DNA of 64,000 bases from G963701675 sp963701675 (GTDB lineage: Bacteria; Planctomycetota; Planctomycetia; Gemmatales; Gemmataceae): contig OY969623.1 in the NCBI GenBank assembly GCA_963701675.1, positions 5,952,001 to 6,016,000 of the forward strand. The letters are read 5' to 3'. The notes under the pieces were generated by a model. That model worked only from the letters and a program-made list of their open reading frames with translations, was not told the DNA's origin and searched no databases. Positions 60,935 through 64,000 of this stretch are shown here, piece after piece; position 1 is the stretch's first letter; the number at the start of each line of letters is the position of its first letter. Made by a program: the position numbers and the translations under genes.

Positions 60935-63010
60935 ATGTCCATCCGATTCACGGGCTTCCTGTTGATCGTCGTCGCTGGCGCGGTCGCTGGGGGCGAGCCG
61001 ATTCGACCGGACGAGCCGCGCACAGACCGATACGGTGACGCATTGCCGCATGGCGCCATTGCTCGGCTGGGTACCGTGCGTTTTCGCTATGGCGGCAACG
61101 GCTTGCAAGGCCTCGCCTTCCTGCCCGACGGCAAGCATCTCGTCGGCGCCGCCGGGGATGGCACACTTCGGTTTTGGGAAGCCATGACTGGGCGGCCCGT
61201 GCGCGAGATACGAACGCCACTTGACATTCGCGGGTTCGCGCTATCGTCGGACGGAAAGCAAATCGCCATCGGTGGTTTCACACGTCCGGATTCAGAGAAT
61301 CCGTGGACGGGATACGTTCTTGTGTTGGATGCCGCGACGGGCAAAGAATTGCGCTCATTCGCGCGTGACTCCCGAAGCGCCGGCCATTTTTCACTTGCGT
61401 TCACACCCGATGGCAAACTGCTGGCTTCGCTCGACGAAAATGGAGTCTTGCGTATCGAGGAAGTCGAAACGGGTGTGGAAATACTCCGAAACCAATTCAC
61501 GGCCGGTTATCGCTCAAACCTATTCATGTCTGCGGACGGCTCGACTCTCATCGTTGCCGCCGAATCAGGCAGCGTCGTACTGTGGAAGTGGCAGGCAGGC
61601 GATGAGCCGCGTGACGTGAAAGTGAAAGCCGGCGACCTCCGGGCAAACGCCGTGACTCTTTCGGGCGATGGAAAGTTGGTTGCAACCGGCGATTTTGATG
61701 GAATAGTCCGCGTTGCGGATGTTGCCACGGGGCGAATACTCAAGCGTTTGGAAATCCGCGAGCCGACACATTATTTTGTGAACGGCCTGTGCTTCTCACC
61801 GGACGGCAAACATTTGGTATGCACGTATCGCGGCGGGCGCGATTATCATGGATTGATTCACGTCTGGGATCATGCCACAGGCGAGATTCGGGCTCGCCTC
61901 GATGCCGGTGCTCAAGGGACCGGTTCCATTTCGATTTCACCAGACTCGCGGCTGGTTGCGTCGGCCGGGGAGCGCACCCTTCGCGTTTGGGAACTCGACT
62001 CCGGGAAAGAAGTCGCGCCCGTCGACGAGGCGCATTTTGGACATGTGACACAGTCCGGATTCTTCGCCGACGGCGCGGTGGTGACCGCCAGCGATGACGG
62101 CACGGTTCGCGTATGGGATGCCGCTACGGGGCGACAGAAGCAAAAGCTTGTTCACAGTCAATGGGTGCGCGGCCTGGCACTTTCACCGGACGGCACTCGC
62201 ATCGCCACATCGAGCCTGGATGACGCCGTGTCTGTCTGGGATGCCAAAACCGGCCGGCAGATTTACAAACTCGCCGGGCATGGCGCACTCGGCGGCAAAC
62301 GGCGCCTGGCGTTCTCCCCGGACGGCAAGATGTTGCGCTCCTCAGGGGATGACTTCTACCTTCGCACGTGGAACATGGACAACGGAAAGGCTGTTTTCGA
62401 AGAAAAGCTGCGCCCCACCGGCATCAAGATACCGGAGGACGATTCGTCGTCAACGATTGATGAACGCCTCAACTATATCGTGGGTGAAGCCACCCTCGCG
62501 CCCGACGGCACGGTTTTTGTCGTAGGCCTCGCCAACACGTTGCACGTTTTCGATGCCGTTACCGGCAATGAGACGCGAACAATTCCGACCGATGGCGCGC
62601 GCGTCGTCTCGTTGGCGATCTCTCCCGATAACAAATATTTGCTTGCCGGTGGCTGGGGCAAGTCGGTCGAGACCAAACTGCCTGATGGACGCTCCAGTTG
62701 GTCATCCGCGAAGAACCACACGATCTCACTGTGGGAGCTTTCCACCGGCAAACTGGTGCGGCAGATCGTGGTGCCGGAGGGCGGCGCCGGTCTGGCGGCC
62801 TTCTCACCCGACGGCAAGACAATCGCGGCGGCCGTGAACCACGGGAAATTTCAGATTCGTCGCTGGGAAACAGCAAACGGCAAGGAATTGTCGGTGATTC
62901 AAGGAAACGACGGCCGTGTATCCACCATCGCATTCTCGCCCGACGGCCGCCGCTTGGTTGCCGGATTTTGGGACTCGAGCGCTCTAGTTTGGGACATCGG
63001 GAGTAACTAA
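60935..63010 (+). CDS. Secreted WD40-repeat protein
   Basis: 691 aa protein with a signal peptide (1-20), then DALPHGAIARLGTVRFRYG, a typical planctomycete WD40 opening, and at least nine WD40 repeats (for example LAFLPDGKHLVGAAGDGTLR and VAFSPDGKTIAAAVNHG). It folds into one or two propellers and probably mediates protein contacts at the cell surface. No enzymatic domain visible. Confidence 0.88.
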   Translation: MSIRFTGFLLIVVAGAVAGGEPIRPDEPRTDRYGDALPHGAIARLGTVRFRYGGNGLQGLAFLPDGKHLVGAAGDGTLRFWEAMTGRPVREIRTPLDIRGFALSSDGKQIAIGGFTRPDSENPWTGYVLVLDAATGKELRSFARDSRSAGHFSLAFTPDGKLLASLDENGVLRIEEVETGVEILRNQFTAGYRSNLFMSADGSTLIVAAESGSVVLWKWQAGDEPRDVKVKAGDLRANAVTLSGDGKLVATGDFDGIVRVADVATGRILKRLEIREPTHYFVNGLCFSPDGKHLVCTYRGGRDYHGLIHVWDHATGEIRARLDAGAQGTGSISISPDSRLVASAGERTLRVWELDSGKEVAPVDEAHFGHVTQSGFFADGAVVTASDDGTVRVWDAATGRQKQKLVHSQWVRGLALSPDGTRIATSSLDDAVSVWDAKTGRQIYKLAGHGALGGKRRLAFSPDGKMLRSSGDDFYLRTWNMDNGKAVFEEKLRPTGIKIPEDDSSSTIDERLNYIVGEATLAPDGTVFVVGLANTLHVFDAVTGNETRTIPTDGARVVSLAISPDNKYLLAGGWGKSVETKLPDGRSSWSSAKNHTISLWELSTGKLVRQIVVPEGGAGLAAFSPDGKTIAAAVNHGKFQIRRWETANGKELSVIQGNDGRVSTIAFSPDGRRLVAGFWDSSALVWDIGSN

Positions 63011-63033
63011 GTGCAGAAATGTTTACGCTGCGC

Positions 63034-63092
63034 ACTAGCCCGACGCGTTAGCGAGGTTTGGGTGTTTTCCCTCGCTTACGCTTCGGGCTAGT
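63034..63092. repeat. REP-like palindrome, CTAGCCCGA type
   Basis: ACTAGCCCGACGCGTTAGCG and CGCTTACGCTTCGGGCTAGT are near-complements with a short loop. It occupies the gap between the WD40 gene and the last gene of the window. The sequence style is that of dispersed planctomycete intergenic repeats. Confidence 0.7.
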
Positions 63093-63120
63093 ATAAGACT
63101 TAAGGCGCGGAGGAACTCTT

Positions 63121-64000
63121 GTGTTCTATCAACTCCTGTTCATCGGATCATTGGCAGTCGCGTTGGATAACGACTCAGTCGAGATCGAACCGCCGGTGCA
63201 CATCCAAACCGCGGGTCGGCCGATCAATGTGGAGCGGCAAGGTCATGCGGCGCCTTTTGTCGCCGACTTCGATGGCGATGGCGTTAACGATCTTCTGGTC
63301 GGCCAATTCAGCGAAGGTCGACTGCGCATCTATCGCAACACGGGGACGAACCGACGGCCCAATTTCAATGGGTATTCCTGGTTCCAAGCGGGCGGACAGC
63401 TCGCGGCCGTGCCGGTTGGCTGATGCGTCGGCTTCACTCCACAGTTGGTGGACCTCGACAGTGACGGCCGCAAGGACATAATCTCCGGTTCCTGGCCGGG
63501 CGAGGTGTACTACTTCCGCCGCCTGGACGATGGCAGTTTCGCCAAAGGCGAGCAACTGGTGGACGGAACCGGGAAGGCCGTCAACGTGGGCAGCGCCAGT
63601 GCGGCTTTCGCCGTCGACTGGAACGGCGACCGGGCGCCCGATCTTCTGATCGGCAACGTCCTTGGCGAAGTCTACCTGGTCACCAATGCCGGCAAGGGAA
63701 AGGCGCTCGCGTTCGAAAGGCCGACGCGCGTCGAGGCGGCGGGCGAGCCGCTGAAGGTGAACGGCGACGCCGCTCCGGTTGTGGCCGATTGGGATAGCGA
63801 CGGCCTCCCCGACTTGATCGTCGGCGCCGAGGAAGGCAGCGTGGTTTGGTGTCGAAACGTCGGCGACAGCGCGAAGCCGAGCCTCGAGAAACCGCGCGTG
63901 GTGGTTGCCAAAAGTCCGGTTGGTTGGGAGGGCGACGATAAGCGGCGCGACGGGCAATGGGGATTGCGGGTCAAGCCGTGTGTCGTCGATTGGGACGGCG
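63121..64000 (+). CDS. FG-GAP/VCBS-repeat protein, partial, with an in-frame TGA
   Basis: The 5' part of a secreted repeat protein that runs off the window. Signal peptide at 1-17 (LLFIGSLAVAL), then VCBS repeats such as VADFDGDGVNDLLVGQ and VDLDSDGRKDIISGS. The frame is open across the whole stretch except TGA at 63421-63423, followed directly by TGC: VPVG-stop-CVGFTPQLVDL. A Cys is common at this place in relatives, so a C-to-A-type error, a pseudogene or selenocysteine readthrough are all possible. GGAGGA lies before the start, a GTG at 63121. Confidence 0.7.

Noticed and set aside
63421..63423. Genetic code change with TGA as a sense codon
   Set aside because: TGA is used as a normal stop in many intact genes here, including several ATGA overlaps.

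Overview
The window comes from a planctomycete (Planctomycetota; a Pirellulales- or Gemmatales-like lineage is my best guess from gene content, not a proven placement). Signs of this are two DUF1559 pseudopilin-like genes, a BBP7-type outer-membrane barrel, a PQQ-propeller/EF-hand protein, WD40 and FG-GAP/VCBS giant secreted proteins (one with an LELLERR-type leader), DUF6941 and a large Tad pilus locus. No rRNA, CRISPR array or insertion sequence was seen; one tRNA-Ser(TGA) is present.

Layout. 0-2 kb: an FHA-GAF-sigma54 activator (minus). 2.1-7.1 kb: a minus-strand envelope operon (rhomboid protease, LPG-synthase-like flippase, family 2 glycosyltransferase, GT-C membrane protein), divergent from an ArnT-like glycosyltransferase. 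8.9-16.4 kb: an accessory island, made of a strong sigma70-like promoter driving a coupled cassette (AlpA-like HTH, HNH, ParB-like, ABC-ATPase fused to GNAT), a DUF6941 protein, and an opposing two-gene operon of a UPF1-like helicase with degenerate motif II plus a winged-helix protein. 16.8-23.4 kb: Dabb protein, an M14 carboxypeptidase/DPP-IV fusion, MtfA, a lipoprotein, YbjQ and a DUF433/DUF5615 toxin-antitoxin pair.

23.5-37.1 kb: a complete Tad/Flp pilus locus on the plus strand, headed by a cyclic-di-GMP-I riboswitch and terminator, then three Flp pilins, prepilin peptidase, CpaB, secretin CpaC, TadZ, TadA, TadB, TadC, a lipoprotein, a small membrane protein, an AAA+ ATPase and TadD. Together these read as a c-di-GMP-gated adhesion machine. 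37-42 kb: phosphodiesterase, PAS protein, tRNA, and a divergent ArsR-like regulator region with two near-identical palindromic operators. 42-64 kb: VCBS repeat protein, BBP7 barrel, a DUF4062-STAND-TPR protein, YCII protein, orphan antitoxin with toxin remnant, DUF1810, PQQ propeller, a GNAT gene broken by kinase-WD40 sequence, TPR-OB protein, two DUF1559 genes, DUF892, DJ-1/PfpI, WD40 and the start of another VCBS protein.

Two window-wide features stand out. First, intergenic regions carry elements built from 7-bp repeats of several sequences that share a CTGA core (CTGAATT, CTGACCC, CTGACAA), usually as two opposed arms able to fold into a long hairpin. Second, at least ten otherwise conserved genes are broken by single-base indels and two more by an in-frame TGA, which is too many for a living genome and suggests residual assembly errors. 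I treat those genes as single genes and mark where they break.
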